Assembly: GCF_023611925.1 (NCBI RefSeq)
Contig: NZ_CP091456.1
Coordinates: 434,001 to 498,000, forward strand
DNA from: Avibacterium sp. 20-132
GTDB taxonomy: Bacteria > Pseudomonadota > Gammaproteobacteria > Enterobacterales > Pasteurellaceae
DNA: 64,000 nucleotides
Direction of reading: 5' to 3'
Shown: in pieces, positions 10,601-18,850 of the stretch
How the letters are laid out: each line of letters opens with the position of its first letter
Position numbering within the stretch: the first letter of the stretch is position 1
Program-made: the position numbers and the translations under genes
Notes under the pieces: model-generated
The model's input: the letters and a program-made list of their open reading frames with translations, nothing else
Databases searched by the model: none
Told to the model about the DNA's origin: nothing

Positions 10601-11081
10601 GAGCGATCGTGCGGTCTTCCTTTTTTTCCCACGCACTGATCCAATCTGGACGATACACCAAATATTGATCAAATAAATCTGCGACTTTTTCCGCTAATTG
10701 ATATAACTTTTGTTGTGCCGATTGAGGTGCTGTATTCAGATAATCACGCAATGGTGAAAAGGCAGGTTGGGATAAATATTGTGGGATCAATCGCATCAAA
10801 CGCCATACAATCTGCTCTTTAGCAAATTGATTTTGCTGTGTAATATTAAACAAATTATCGCGATAAAGTTGCCAAATAAAGGTGGCTGGCATAGGAAATT
10901 GCAAGTTCGCTGAAATCCCTTGCTTTTCGGCAATTTGCCATTGTAACCACTGCGCCATTCCCGGGCTTTGCACTAAAATAATTTCCGATTGTAGCGGATC
11001 ATTCAATGGCATTGTCTTGATTAAATGCAACAGAATATCTTTTTGTGTTTCAAGCAAATTGGAATAATAAACGGTTAGCAC
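7677..11081 (-). CDS. recC: RecBCD exonuclease V gamma chain RecC
   Basis: 1134 residues (E. coli RecC 1122). It has the typical RecC N-terminus MLTVYYSNLLETQKDIL, the inactivated-helicase core (VVCLLGMNEGEYPRQ) and the C-terminal nuclease-like Chi-recognition region. RecC forms the RecBCD complex that processes double-strand breaks. It begins 11 nt after comQ, as the last gene of the comNOPQ-recC cluster, the order known in H. influenzae, so competence induction may reach it. Two uptake words lie inside near 7989 and 8018 in opposite orientations. recB and recD are not in the window. Confidence 0.96.
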   Translation of the reverse strand: MLTVYYSNLLETQKDILLHLIKTMPLNDPLQSEIILVQSPGMAQWLQWQIAEKQGISANLQFPMPATFIWQLYRDNLFNITQQNQFAKEQIVWRLMRLIPQYLSQPAFSPLRDYLNTAPQSAQQKLYQLAEKVADLFDQYLVYRPDWISAWEKKEDRTIAQQIATQKSTDKPQLVTQIAQHIEWQGILWRALVAEIQQQNGNEDVWHRAHLHQQFLQLLQQKMPVKLPKRIFVFGISALPKVYLEILNGISAFCDVHLFFTNPCREYWGDIVDSQYWRKLQQRSRIDHQSQQVSPLFSHQQIAQLEQKQHEYTAEQELLQVGNPLLSSWGKQGRDFLYLLTDLQSNEINAYVELSKEGLLHQIQQRILTLTPTGIAPLHFEPQDLSFSIHACYSAMREVEALQDYLLHLFNQDPTLTPKDVVIMVADIDKYTPYIRAVFEQGKPHLPFSISDNKLSENDVIVSAFIKLLNLKESLFTAQEVLDFLDIPSIRARFHIELEDLPYIHHWVVHSGIRFGLEKYRDGVQENYNAWKAGLERMLLGYAMREENGIWQDSLGFDNSYGLKGQLAAYLAEFIEQLYQWYRTLCGEHSVEQWQQALFQLVEMFFQFDETSQETQWYLKDCIETFVEPLINVQFNQLLSAEVVAEVMSHYLQENPHNLRFLAGKMNFCTLLPMRSIPFRVVCLLGMNEGEYPRQTTPNSFDLMQYHQQKGDRFKRDDDRYLFLEALVSAQDYFYLSYVGHSMIDDAPKEPSVLVNQLLDYVAENLPLPEEDACADPNEYWRKKLVIHHPMTAFSEKNFTKKHRTFAHKWLPLVNKITSQEQGFIQPLNNGHLVQNVELSQLIAFVQHPIKFFLEQILGIYLKNEENALKDTENFDFDNLERYTINQQLLYLNDDEFSQFFHKLQIKGGMPRGGFAQVEAQQLSQAILGLKKDVAAYLKQESQSVVAELDFALPTQTLRLTGVINQLYPLANGTMERVTWRVGGKIRDKDLIENWIYYLLQCATQENVAPSHSYAKNAQVRFKILPKSTALTQLQCYLEAYVQAQQSPCLVLTENLEKYFNALNNEKGKNDAETIQQKCFAILRESIYGNDYHNAKEDKYWQRVLSEQELTQLDLTAMSHTMQDWFELMLASCE

Positions 11082-11092
11082 AGAATTTCCTT

Positions 11093-11398
11093 TTATAAAT
11101 TGGTTTCCCCTGTGGGATAACGCACAGTTACCTTATTTTCGTGACAATTAAGATGAAAAATAAGCTGATTTTGCTCAATGTGAGTTTGACAGCTCAGCCC
11201 CATAAACAGACGTTGTTGCTGATTATGTGCAATAGAAATGGCTTGTAAATCTTGATAAATTTTCACCGCACTTTGCCGTTGATAAGCGAGCCATTGATTA
11301 ATGGACAGAAAAATACCACTAAATAGCGTTAAAGTCATCAGCAAAGCAAGCAAATTCATTCCTTGATATTTTAACGGCCTATAAAGACTCAAAATCAT
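11093..11398 (-). CDS. comQ: Competence pseudopilin-like protein ComQ
   Basis: 101 residues. An N-terminal type IV pseudopilin-like segment, QGMNLLALLMTLTLFSGIF, has a short basic leader and then a hydrophobic helix; the rest is a small periplasmic domain with two cysteines. It is fourth in the comNOPQ order that matches H. influenzae HI0938-HI0941. It overlaps comP by 20 nt and precedes recC. It is likely a minor component of the DNA-uptake pseudopilus. Assignment rests mainly on position and the helix pattern. Confidence 0.8.
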   Translation of the reverse strand: MILSLYRPLKYQGMNLLALLMTLTLFSGIFLSINQWLAYQRQSAVKIYQDLQAISIAHNQQQRLFMGLSCQTHIEQNQLIFHLNCHENKVTVRYPTGETNL

Positions 11399-12056
11399 AC
11401 CAGCTCCTTTTTGCTAAGCGCCAAAAGCGATATGCCTGAACCACGTCTTGCAGCGTTTGCTTGTTGTAAACCAATTTCACATTCTCCCCTTGATATAACT
11501 GTCCTTGCGTAATCACCGCACCGCGCAGTTCCCCTTTACCTGATAAGATTAAATCACCTTCGGCGACAACGACGGCATAAATATTGCCATTGATCTCCCA
11601 ATGCTTTTCTTGCTCGGAAAACCAGTAGAGTGGATAGTTGCCAATATTCCCTTGCGATAAAAACCTTGCAAACAGCGGCGTGATCGCAGGATCAAAATAA
11701 TGTGAAAATTCCCCCGCATTGATGCCGCGACTTGGCATTCTTTGAAATAGGCTCACTCGCTCACACCAAGCAAAATGGGAAGAAGAATCAGAAGTGCGGT
11801 GATTTTTCAGCGTATTTTTAAATTCAAGACGATAAACAGAATGGCTATAATCTAAAGGTAATTTTTCACATTCTTGATCCAAATTTTGTCTGCTGATTGG
11901 CAACAGTACGGCATCATTTTGTACATAAAATTTTTGCTGTGCGTTCATTGCGCGATAAAAATGCAGTTCCTCTTGGTTAAACCACATTGTAATCATCAAG
12001 AATGAGCTAAGCAGTAATAATAACGTCAGGGTAACCATACCTTTTTGCGCGTTCAT
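11379..12056 (-). CDS. comP: Competence protein ComP (PilX-like minor pilin)
   Basis: 225 residues. A short leader KGMVTLTLLLLLSSFLM is followed by a large periplasmic domain, as in PilX/PulK-type minor pseudopilins, although the usual F-T-L-x-E is reduced to MVTLT with no Glu5. Its stop overlaps comQ by 20 nt and its ATG overlaps the comO stop in ATGA, showing tight coupling. Likely role: initiating pseudopilus assembly for DNA uptake (family inference). Confidence 0.8.
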   Translation of the reverse strand: MNAQKGMVTLTLLLLLSSFLMITMWFNQEELHFYRAMNAQQKFYVQNDAVLLPISRQNLDQECEKLPLDYSHSVYRLEFKNTLKNHRTSDSSSHFAWCERVSLFQRMPSRGINAGEFSHYFDPAITPLFARFLSQGNIGNYPLYWFSEQEKHWEINGNIYAVVVAEGDLILSGKGELRGAVITQGQLYQGENVKLVYNKQTLQDVVQAYRFWRLAKRSWYDFESL

Positions 12057-12775
12057 TCTGTACCGCCTTGATTAAGCAAGGGAATCACTACTTGGCTTTC
12101 ATATTCAATATGCGGTTGTTGCGTCAATTGCCCTTTTAAATATGCCGTAAGCAATACGGATTCTTTTAGCCATTGTAAAGAAAAATCCGTTATTGCTATT
12201 TTATGGTTATCAAATAAATCTACCCAACCGCCTCTCTCACAAGCGAGCTGTTGCAGGTAGCCTTGGCACTCTTCTTTTGCACATTTTTGCTTAACGGTAT
12301 TTTTATAAGTCAAACGTGTTTCCAGCATTTTATGTTTTAAACGATAACCGAATAACTCACGCTCAATTTCTTTTGTCCGATTTTTGCCATTTTCACGACA
12401 TAGCCCCTTGGTATAAGTGGAACCAATACAGCCTGAATTATCCAAATCATAGAAAAATAACACACAGCTATTCGGTTTTTCCCCTGCAGATTGGCTAAGT
12501 ACTAAGCTTGTGCCTCGTTCATCTTGCTCAAACAAGGCGAAATTATCCACTTTACGTTTTTCAACTGCGGCACGAAATCCGGTTCGGCGTAAATCTTTGC
12601 TAATTAACTGCAACGTTCTTTCTATCTCTGCTTGTAAAAACAGACGCGCATTCATTTGCTGAATTTGCCATTGGCTATGTTGATAAAATTTCACTATGCC
12701 AATCAGTAATAAGCTGGATATTCCCAACGCTGACATTAAACCGAATAAACTTTGTCCTTTTAAATAGCCTTTCAT
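12053..12775 (-). CDS. comO: Competence protein ComO (PilW-like minor pilin)
   Basis: 240 residues. The leader MKGYLKGQSLFGLMSALGIS ends in a Gly before a hydrophobic helix, as in PilW/PpdB-type prepilins, but Glu5 is absent. Several cysteines lie in the periplasmic part (SCVLFF, GCIGS, KQKCAKEEC). It starts directly after the comN stop codon. The order and sizes match HI0939 in H. influenzae, a CRP-S/Sxy-regulated competence gene. Confidence 0.82.
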   Translation of the reverse strand: MKGYLKGQSLFGLMSALGISSLLLIGIVKFYQHSQWQIQQMNARLFLQAEIERTLQLISKDLRRTGFRAAVEKRKVDNFALFEQDERGTSLVLSQSAGEKPNSCVLFFYDLDNSGCIGSTYTKGLCRENGKNRTKEIERELFGYRLKHKMLETRLTYKNTVKQKCAKEECQGYLQQLACERGGWVDLFDNHKIAITDFSLQWLKESVLLTAYLKGQLTQQPHIEYESQVVIPLLNQGGTE

Positions 12776-13300
12776 CTAAGGTTCTCCGCAAGCACTGAGT
12801 GAATTTGCTGGTTTGAGTTTCAGACTACCCACATTAAAAAAAGAAAATAAGGTTTTAACCTGCCCAGCTTGCAATAAAAAACAATCAGATTGAATCGTAT
12901 TACGGATACCGCTGATTCTTGCCATCTCTTGTGGAAAATAATGTTTACTGCTAATCATTGTTTTTGTTGGAAACAATGGTTGATAAATATTCGCCATTAG
13001 CTCTTCTGCACATAAGTGCGGCTGTAAACAATTGCATATTTTTTTACTTTTAACTTGTGCAACAATGCACCATTTCTGGCTTACTAACTCTCGATTTGCC
13101 ACTAAAAACCATACTTGATTAGAATTTTCTACTCGCCGTTGAATCGTACGCAAAAATAAATATAAGCGTTGTTGTTCTTTGCCTAGCAGCCATTGCTCCT
13201 GGTGCTGTTGCCATACAGGTAAAGCCATAAGCAATAACAAACTAGAAATCAATAACACGATAAGCGATTCTAATAAGGTGAAACCTTTCATTTTATCCAT
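12776..13300 (-). CDS. comN: Competence pseudopilin ComN
   Basis: 174 residues with a textbook type IV prepilin N-terminus: leader MDKMKG, cut before FTLLESLIVLLIS (Glu5 present). It is of the FimT/PpdA kind and is the first gene of comNOPQ-recC. The prepilin peptidase PilD would process it at the inner membrane. A CRP-S palindrome lies about 150 nt upstream (13451-13474). Cysteine-rich middle (WCIVAQVKSKKICNCLQPHLC) suggests disulphides. An uptake word sits at about 13324. Confidence 0.88.
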   Translation of the reverse strand: MDKMKGFTLLESLIVLLISSLLLLMALPVWQQHQEQWLLGKEQQRLYLFLRTIQRRVENSNQVWFLVANRELVSQKWCIVAQVKSKKICNCLQPHLCAEELMANIYQPLFPTKTMISSKHYFPQEMARISGIRNTIQSDCFLLQAGQVKTLFSFFNVGSLKLKPANSLSACGEP

Positions 13301-13450
13301 AATAAAAACGCTGATTTTTTCAACCGCACTTTGTTTATCTTATATTTTTTCAACAATATTTCTTTGTAAGAATTGTTTTCGTTACATTGCTTTTAATGCA
13401 CTAGGCAGAGCCTAACAAACACGGTGCTTTTTTAATAGGGAATGAGCAAA

Positions 13451-13474
13451 TTTTTGGAATCAAGATCGCAAAAA
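13451..13474 (-). promoter_or_regulatory. CRP-S (Sxy-dependent CRP) site of the comN operon
   Basis: Half-sites TTTTTGGAATC and GATCGCAAAAA are separated by AA. The right arm is a perfect CRP-S arm (TTTTTGCGATC when reversed); the left arm differs at two positions. CRP-S sites have TGCGA in place of TGTGA and need the competence regulator Sxy. A -10-like TATTAA lies at 13431-13436 on the reverse strand, about 30 nt from the palindrome centre, close to class II spacing. Confidence 0.8.
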
Positions 13475-13567
13475 TAATGAGAAAATAAAATGAAGGATAA
13501 ACGGTCTAATCAATAAAAAATAACAAAGCAAAAAATGATTTTTTAATTTAATAGGGAAATTAATGAT

Positions 13568-13643
13568 TGGTGGGTCGTGAAGGATTCGAACCTTCGACCA
13601 ACGGATTAAAAGTCCGCTGCTCTACCGACTGAGCTAACGACCC
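13568..13643 (-). tRNA. tRNA-Lys (anticodon TTT), copy 3 of 3
   Basis: Reverse strand reads GGGTCGTTAGCTCAGTCGG at the 5' end, anticodon loop CTTTTAA (anticodon TTT), and the T arm GGTTCGAATCC. Acceptor GGGTCGT pairs with ACGACCC, discriminator A, and CCA is encoded. It is 76 nt and identical to the next two copies; last in transcription order. Confidence 0.98.
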
Positions 13644-13671
13644 TAAGTATATTTAGACAGTTATATTTGAT

Positions 13672-13747
13672 TGGTGGGTCGTGAAGGATTCGAACCTTCG
13701 ACCAACGGATTAAAAGTCCGCTGCTCTACCGACTGAGCTAACGACCC
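13672..13747 (-). tRNA. tRNA-Lys (anticodon TTT), copy 2 of 3
   Basis: 76 nt, same sequence as its neighbours, with TTT anticodon and encoded CCA. It is separated by 28 nt of similar A+T-rich spacer from each neighbour, so the repeat period is 104 bp. Confidence 0.98.
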
Positions 13748-13775
13748 TAAATATATTTAGGCAGTTACGTTTGAT

Positions 13776-13851
13776 TGGTGGGTCGTGAAGGATTCGAACC
13801 TTCGACCAACGGATTAAAAGTCCGCTGCTCTACCGACTGAGCTAACGACCC
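13776..13851 (-). tRNA. tRNA-Lys (anticodon TTT), copy 1 of 3
   Basis: 76 nt, first in transcription order, same sequence as the two downstream copies, CCA encoded. The promoter candidate lies at 13881-13908, and all three are probably cut from one precursor. Confidence 0.98.
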
Positions 13852-13880
13852 GAATAGGTATCATTGCGTAACGGAGGCTT

Positions 13881-13908
13881 ATAATACTGTTTTTATTTTA
13901 ATAATCAA
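13881..13908 (-). promoter_or_regulatory. Promoter of the tRNA-Lys cluster
   Basis: On the reverse strand TTGATT (13903-13908), a 16-nt spacer and TATTAT (13881-13886) are followed by the G+C-rich discriminator AAGCCTCCG, as is usual for stable-RNA promoters under stringent control. Confidence 0.6.
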
Positions 13909-13988
13909 TAAAAATTTTTAAATTTTTGTTTGTTTGAACGAATAACCAACAAATCGAAACAAAAGAGCTATAATGAATAGCAGAAAAT

Positions 13989-14019
13989 AAAAAAGCCAAG
14001 CATAAGACTTGGCTTTTTT
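13989..14019 (-). terminator. Terminator of the tol-pal operon
   Basis: A 12-bp stem AAAAAAGCCAAG / CTTGGCTTTTTT with a 7-nt loop, starting 14 nt after the pal stop codon; symmetric A/T flanks make it work in both directions. Confidence 0.9.
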
Positions 14020-14032
14020 ATTATAAATAATA

Positions 14033-14494
14033 TTAGTATGCTAATACCGCACGACGGTTTTTCGCATAAGCTGCTTCAGTGTGGCCTAACTCAGCTGGTT
14101 TTTCTTCACCGTAAGAAACAGTTGAAACTTGACCTGCTTGAACACCTTTAGCAGATAAATAGTTTGCTACTGCGTCAGCACGACGTTGACCTAATGCAAT
14201 GTTATACTCTGGTGTACCACGTTCGTCAGTATTACCTTCAACTAATACTTTAGATGCTGGCGTTGCTGTTAAATATGCAGCGTGAGCATCTAAGATTTGT
14301 TGATATTCACCTTCGATGTTGTATTTATCGAATGCGAAGTAAACGGTGTTATAACGTTGTTGTAAATCTTGAACTGAGTAACCGCCAAAAGTTTGGGCAG
14401 TTGTTTCTGCAGCACTTTCATTTTTTGAAGAGCTACAAGCTGCTAATACAGCTACTGAGCCAGCTACAACTAATAATTTTGCAAAGTTTTTCAT
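14033..14494 (-). CDS. pal: Peptidoglycan-associated lipoprotein Pal (P6-type outer-membrane protein)
   Basis: 153 residues. The signal peptide ends in lipobox LAAC (Cys20), so it is lipid-anchored in the outer membrane. The OmpA-like domain binds peptidoglycan: [12 protein letters not shown], then [15 protein letters not shown] and [10 protein letters not shown]. In Haemophilus this protein is known as P6. It works with TolB and the TolQRA motor to keep the outer membrane tethered during division. It is the last gene of the operon, 10 nt after tolB. Confidence 0.98.
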   Translation of the reverse strand: MKNFAKLLVVAGSVAVLAACSSSKNESAAETTAQTFGGYSVQDLQQRYNTVYFAFDKYNIEGEYQQILDAHAAYLTATPASKVLVEGNTDERGTPEYNIALGQRRADAVANYLSAKGVQAGQVSTVSYGEEKPAELGHTEAAYAKNRRAVLAY

Positions 14495-14504
14495 TAACTT
14501 TCTC

Positions 14505-15812
14505 CTAGTTTTTAGTTAAATATGGGGACCAAGCTGGAAATTTAACTTGCCCATCACTTCCCGGTAGGCGTGCTTTAAAACGCCCATCAGCAGAAACTAA
14601 TTGTAGCACCTTTCCTAACCCTTGTGTAGAGCTATAAATAATCATAATTCCGTTTGGAGAGATGCTTGGACTTTCATCTAAGAAAGTAGAACTTAACATT
14701 TCGGTTTCACCTGTCGCAAGATCTTTTTTCATAATATGATCTGCGGCAATCATAATTAACGTACTGCCATCAGCAGAAATTTGTCCACTATAGGTGCGTC
14801 CTCCTGAGCTTAATAAGGTCGCGCCGCCACCATTTGCACTCATTTGATACACTTGTGGGGAACCGGCTCTATCAGAGGTAAAAATGATAGATTGTCCATT
14901 AGGCGACCACGCAGGTTCGGTGTTATTCCCTGAGCCACTCGTTAATTGTGAAACACTACCGCTGGCTAAATTCATCACATAGATATTCAAAACGCCATCT
15001 TTTGATGAAGCAAAGGCTAATCTTGAACCATCAGGAGAAAACGCAGGAGCGCCATTATGTCCTTTAAATGAAGCCACTACACGGCGTGCGCCTGAACGTA
15101 AATCTTGCACAACAAGCTGAGATTTACGGTTTTCAAAAGAAACATAAGCGAGCTTATTTCCATCGGGTGACCAAGCAGGCGACATCAATGGCTGTGAACT
15201 TTGGGTAACAATAAATTGATTATGTCCATCATAATCGGCAACACGTACTTGATAAGGTTTAGAACCGCCATTTTTTTGTACAACATAAGCAATTTTAGTT
15301 CTAAATGCACCACGAATACCCGTCAGTTTTTCAAAGACTTCATCGCTTACAGTATGTGCGCCTAAACGAATTGCACTGGCTGGAACAGCATATTGATTTT
15401 GTGCTAATACAGCCCCGGCATTACCTGATGCGCCAATCGTATCAACAAGTTGATAAGCAATGCTATATCCATTGCCATTTGGCGTAACTTGCCCAACAAC
15501 AATGGCATCAATGCCTAAAGATGACCACGCATCAGGAGTAACCTCTGAGGCGGAAGTGGGTTGTTGTGGCATTCTTGATGTTGGAATTGGATTGAATTTG
15601 CCACTGTTGCGTAAATCTGCTGAAATAATTTCAGCTACATCTGTTGGCATTGAACCAGCACCATTCCATTTGAATGGTACGACGGCGATAGGACGCGCCC
15701 CATCCACCCCTTCATCAATAACGATTCGGACTTCATCATCAGCAAGTGCTGTATTTGCTAATAATATCCATAACATCGTTAATAATTGTGTTATACGAAT
15801 AATCATTTTCAT
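14505..15812 (-). CDS. tolB: Tol-Pal periplasmic beta-propeller protein TolB
   Basis: 435 residues. Signal peptide [25 protein letters not shown]-terminal TolB domain ([19 protein letters not shown]), then a six-bladed propeller of WD40-like PD40 repeats ([45 protein letters not shown]). It binds Pal and TolA in the periplasm. It starts 39 nt after tolA. Length matches the family (430-436). Confidence 0.98.
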   Translation of the reverse strand: MKMIIRITQLLTMLWILLANTALADDEVRIVIDEGVDGARPIAVVPFKWNGAGSMPTDVAEIISADLRNSGKFNPIPTSRMPQQPTSASEVTPDAWSSLGIDAIVVGQVTPNGNGYSIAYQLVDTIGASGNAGAVLAQNQYAVPASAIRLGAHTVSDEVFEKLTGIRGAFRTKIAYVVQKNGGSKPYQVRVADYDGHNQFIVTQSSQPLMSPAWSPDGNKLAYVSFENRKSQLVVQDLRSGARRVVASFKGHNGAPAFSPDGSRLAFASSKDGVLNIYVMNLASGSVSQLTSGSGNNTEPAWSPNGQSIIFTSDRAGSPQVYQMSANGGGATLLSSGGRTYSGQISADGSTLIMIAADHIMKKDLATGETEMLSSTFLDESPSISPNGIMIIYSSTQGLGKVLQLVSADGRFKARLPGSDGQVKFPAWSPYLTKN

Positions 15813-15851
15813 TTAATTCACCTTAGGTTTAATTATTGACCTAGTCGCCGA

Positions 15852-17066
15852 TCATTTTAGATCAAAATCAATGATTGGCGTTCTATATTTATTATAAATT
15901 GCATCTGATGGTGCAGCCGGCACTTTTTTGGTTCTCGCCACCGCACTCATTGCTGCAGAACAAATATCATCAGGACCTGAAATCCGTTGATAATTTGAAA
16001 TAGTCCCATCACGCTCTAACTGGATCTTAATACGGCAGGTTTTACCGGCGAAACTCGGATCTTTTAGGAAACGGCGCTGAATTTCTTTCTTAATTACGCC
16101 TGCATAGCGATCGCCTGTCTTACCGCCATCACCAGCACCTAAACCCGCTCCATTACCTTGACTTCCTTTTTTATTGGCATTGCCACCAACTTTAGCACTG
16201 CCGCCACCAATATCACCGCCATTGATGAAGTCATCTAGTGCAGATTGTTGTGCGCGACGTTTATCTGCTTCCGCTTTGGCTTTTGCTTCCGCTTTAGCTT
16301 TATCTGCTTTTGCCTTAGCCTCCGCTTTTGCTTTAGCATCAGCGTCTGCTTTCGCTTTAGCCGCAGCATCAGCCTTTGCCTTTTCGGCTTTCGCTTTTTG
16401 CTCTGCATCTGCTTTTGCTTTAGCCTCAGCCGCCGCTTTTTCCGCTTTTAACTTTGCCTCTTTTTCGGCTCGTTCCTTCGCTTTTTTGACTTGCTCAGCG
16501 GCTTTTGCTTTTGCTTCTTCTTCCGCTTTTTTGGCTTGTGCCGCTAAACGTTTTGCTTCAGCTTCGGCCTTCAGCTTCGCTGCTTCCGCTTCTTGTTTCG
16601 CTTTAGCTTCTAGTTGCTTCTGCTTTTCTAATGCAATGCGTGCTTGTTCTTCGCGTTGTCTTTGTTGTTCAGCCAGCTGTTCTTGCTGCTTTTTCAGTTC
16701 AAGCTGTCTTTGACGCTCTTGCTCACGCTGTTTCTCAAGCTGCTTTTGGCGTTCCAATTCTTGCTGACGCTTTTGTTCTTCTAGTTGTGCTTGTTTTTGC
16801 TCTTGTGGATTTGGCTCTTTTTGCTGTGGTTGAGTGGGTTTATCCACCTGACCTTTTTTCTGTTGTTGCAAACGTCCCCATTCCTGTGCGGCAGATCCCG
16901 TATCGACCATAACAGCACTGATGACATCGCCATCACCTTCACCGCCCCCCATTATTTCCATTTTGTAATAAAGCGAGCCAAGAATTAACAAGCCAAATAG
17001 AATAATGTGCAGAATAATTGAAATGGCAAATGCACCAATTCCGTTATTTCGTTGATTATTACGCAC
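15852..17066 (-). CDS. tolA: Tol-Pal inner-membrane linker protein TolA
   Basis: 404 residues. One N-terminal membrane helix (IGAFAISIILHIILFGLLIL) has the Ser-His pattern used to contact TolQR. Residues about 65-270 form a long Lys/Ala/Glu helical stalk of degenerate AEAKAKAxA repeats, Gln-rich at its start. A Gly-rich hinge then leads to the C-terminal TolA domain III (VIKKEIQRRFLKDPSFAGKTCRIKIQLERDG, shown only in part by position about 320-404). It reaches across the periplasm to TolB/Pal. Low complexity in the stalk makes it prone to length variation. Confidence 0.95.
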   Translation of the reverse strand: MRNNQRNNGIGAFAISIILHIILFGLLILGSLYYKMEIMGGGEGDGDVISAVMVDTGSAAQEWGRLQQQKKGQVDKPTQPQQKEPNPQEQKQAQLEEQKRQQELERQKQLEKQREQERQRQLELKKQQEQLAEQQRQREEQARIALEKQKQLEAKAKQEAEAAKLKAEAEAKRLAAQAKKAEEEAKAKAAEQVKKAKERAEKEAKLKAEKAAAEAKAKADAEQKAKAEKAKADAAAKAKADADAKAKAEAKAKADKAKAEAKAKAEADKRRAQQSALDDFINGGDIGGGSAKVGGNANKKGSQGNGAGLGAGDGGKTGDRYAGVIKKEIQRRFLKDPSFAGKTCRIKIQLERDGTISNYQRISGPDDICSAAMSAVARTKKVPAAPSDAIYNKYRTPIIDFDLK

Positions 17067-17082
17067 AATAGACCTACTTACC

Positions 17083-17508
17083 TTAAATTGGGTTTGTCAT
17101 TAATCCAACAGATTTTATGCCTGCTAGATGCAGTAAATTGAGTGCTTTAATCACTTCTTCATAAGGCACATCTTTTGCTCCGCCAACCAAGAACATTGTG
17201 TTGCTGTCTTTGTCATATTCTTGTTTAGCCATTTGGGTAACCATTTCTTCTGTGAGATTTTCACTGCGTTCGCCACCAATGGAAAGGCTATATTGTCCAA
17301 TACCCGAGACTTCTAAAATAACGGGGACTTTATCCTCATTAGACACGGATTGGCTTTCCACCGCATCAGGTAATTCCACTTGTACACTTTGTGAAATAAT
17401 CGGCGCCGTTGCCATAAAAATAAGCAACAGTACTAATAACACATCTAAAAATGGCACTATATTGATTTCAGATTTTATATCACGACGTTTACGACGATAA
17501 GACATCAT
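17083..17508 (-). CDS. tolR: Tol-Pal inner-membrane protein TolR
   Basis: 141 residues of the ExbD/TolR family. After a basic cytoplasmic start, a single helix contains the proton-path aspartate in NIVPFLDVLLVLLLIFM (about Asp23). A periplasmic domain follows. With TolQ it forms the proton-driven motor that energises TolA. It begins 46 nt after tolQ, and an uptake word (about 17533) lies in that gap. Confidence 0.97.
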   Translation of the reverse strand: MMSYRRKRRDIKSEINIVPFLDVLLVLLLIFMATAPIISQSVQVELPDAVESQSVSNEDKVPVILEVSGIGQYSLSIGGERSENLTEEMVTQMAKQEYDKDSNTMFLVGGAKDVPYEEVIKALNLLHLAGIKSVGLMTNPI

Positions 17509-17554
17509 TGCCTCTAAAAACTTTACTAAAAATTACCGCACTTTGTGCGACAGA

Positions 17555-18238
17555 CTATTGATGACGACCAAAAACTTGACGATGCAAGATGGTAGTAAAT
17601 TCATCAATAAAGTTACCATAATTTTGCTCAAGTTTATTCACGCGTAAACTTAAACGGTTATACGCCATCACCGCAGGAATAGCAGCAAATAAACCAATTG
17701 CTGTTGCAATCAAGGCTTCGGCGATGCCCGGTGCGACCATTTGTAAGGTCGCTTGTTTTGCACCACTTAATGCCATAAAGGCGTGCATAATTCCCCAAAC
17801 CGTACCAAATAAGCCGATATATGGACTGATTGATGCGACGGTTGCCAAAAATGGAACACGTGTTTCCACATCTTCAATTTCACGGTTCATTGCTAAATTC
17901 ATTGCACGGGTGCTACCTTGAATAATGGCTTCTGGCGCATCTGGATTCGCTTGTTTTAAGCGAGAAAACTCTTTAAACCCTACATAGAAAATTTGTTCGC
18001 TGCCTGTTAGTCCATCGCGGCGATTAGATAATCCATCATATAATTTATTTAATTCTTCACCAGACCAAAAGCGATCTTCAAAGGTTGTTGAATCTTTTAA
18101 CGCTTTTGTCAATATACGGCTACGTTGAATAATGATTGCCCAAGACATAATAGAAAATGCAATCAATATTACAATTACAATTTGAACCACAATACTGGCT
18201 TTTAAAAAGAGTTCCAAAAAGTTCAATTCACTGGTCAT
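17555..18238 (-). CDS. tolQ: Tol-Pal proton channel protein TolQ
   Basis: 227 residues (E. coli 230) of the MotA/TolQ/ExbB family, with three membrane helices: [20 protein letters not shown] near the N-terminus, then [22 protein letters not shown], and [20 protein letters not shown]. The conserved GLFGTVWG and [11 protein letters not shown] stretches identify TolQ. It lies 44 nt after ybgC in the same operon. Confidence 0.98.
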   Translation of the reverse strand: MTSELNFLELFLKASIVVQIVIVILIAFSIMSWAIIIQRSRILTKALKDSTTFEDRFWSGEELNKLYDGLSNRRDGLTGSEQIFYVGFKEFSRLKQANPDAPEAIIQGSTRAMNLAMNREIEDVETRVPFLATVASISPYIGLFGTVWGIMHAFMALSGAKQATLQMVAPGIAEALIATAIGLFAAIPAVMAYNRLSLRVNKLEQNYGNFIDEFTTILHRQVFGRHQ

Positions 18239-18282
18239 TTATCTCGCTCCAAGAAAGAGAATAAAAATAGGTGAGTGCCTAT

Positions 18283-18681
18283 TTACACTTTAAATGCTGC
18301 TTTAATTTCCTGAGGAATCGCAGCGGGTTTCATTTTTGTGAGATCTACACACGCTACTTTGACTTCAGCGCTGCAAATCAGCACATCATTGCGTTTTATT
18401 TGCTGCAAAAACAAAATTGTTGCGCCTTTAATCGCGCTTACTTCTGTTTCTACTGTTAATAAATCATCTAGCTTTGCAGCAAGACGATAATCAATCTGCA
18501 TTGTTTTGACAACAAAGGCTAAATTATGTTCCTCAAGCAATGTCTGTTGAGAAAACCCTAATGCACGTAGATAATCGGTTCTGGCTCGCTCAAAAAAATG
18601 CAGATAGCGAGCGTGATAAACAACACCACCAGCATCGGTATCTTCATAATAAACGCGTACGGGTAAAGAAAATCTTTGCAT
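18283..18681 (-). CDS. ybgC: Acyl-CoA thioesterase YbgC (hotdog fold)
   Basis: 132 residues. The 4-hydroxybenzoyl-CoA thioesterase-like active site is seen as YYEDTDAGGVVYHARYLHFFE with the catalytic Asp in that stretch (about residue 16-18). The H. influenzae homologue hydrolyses short-chain acyl-CoAs; E. coli YbgC associates with ACP and phospholipid enzymes. It is first in the ybgC-tolQRAB-pal operon, its usual place in gammaproteobacteria. Confidence 0.95.
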   Translation of the reverse strand: MQRFSLPVRVYYEDTDAGGVVYHARYLHFFERARTDYLRALGFSQQTLLEEHNLAFVVKTMQIDYRLAAKLDDLLTVETEVSAIKGATILFLQQIKRNDVLICSAEVKVACVDLTKMKPAAIPQEIKAAFKV

Positions 18682-18772
18682 ATATGGTCAAACCTGAGTT
18701 TGTTTAATCGTTCTTTTTTAATACAGAAAATTGCGCGTATTGTAGAGAGCTTAATCAGGATTAGCAAGAAAT

Positions 18773-18847
18773 AAAGTGCGGTGCAAATTAAAAAGATTTT
18801 TACTTTATTTGTTGGTATAAAAAACTTGGCAAAAAAACACCGCACTT
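18773..18847 (-). repeat. Inverted pair of uptake sequences downstream of ybgE
   Basis: AAAGTGCGGTG near 18773 and CACCGCACTTT near 18837 form an 11-bp inverted repeat with a long A+T-rich centre, just after the ybgE stop and before ybgC's promoter region. It may act as a loose terminator for the cyd operon. The rest of the 169-nt gap has nothing else recognisable. Confidence 0.55.
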
Positions 18848-18850
18848 TAA

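Noticed and set aside
13381..13405. Second CRP-S-like sequence before comN (TTTTCGTTACATTGCTTTT)
   Set aside because: The arms are not palindromic around a common centre; the site at 13451-13474 is far better.
16280..16550. Unusual repeat or transferred segment in tolA
   Set aside because: Low-complexity Lys/Ala/Glu codon repeats are normal for the TolA helical stalk.
16174..16713. 179-codon forward ORF opposite tolA, Ala/Ser/Phe-rich
   Set aside because: Antisense to the repetitive Lys/Ala stalk of TolA; its composition is the mirror of those codons, and there is no promoter or SD.
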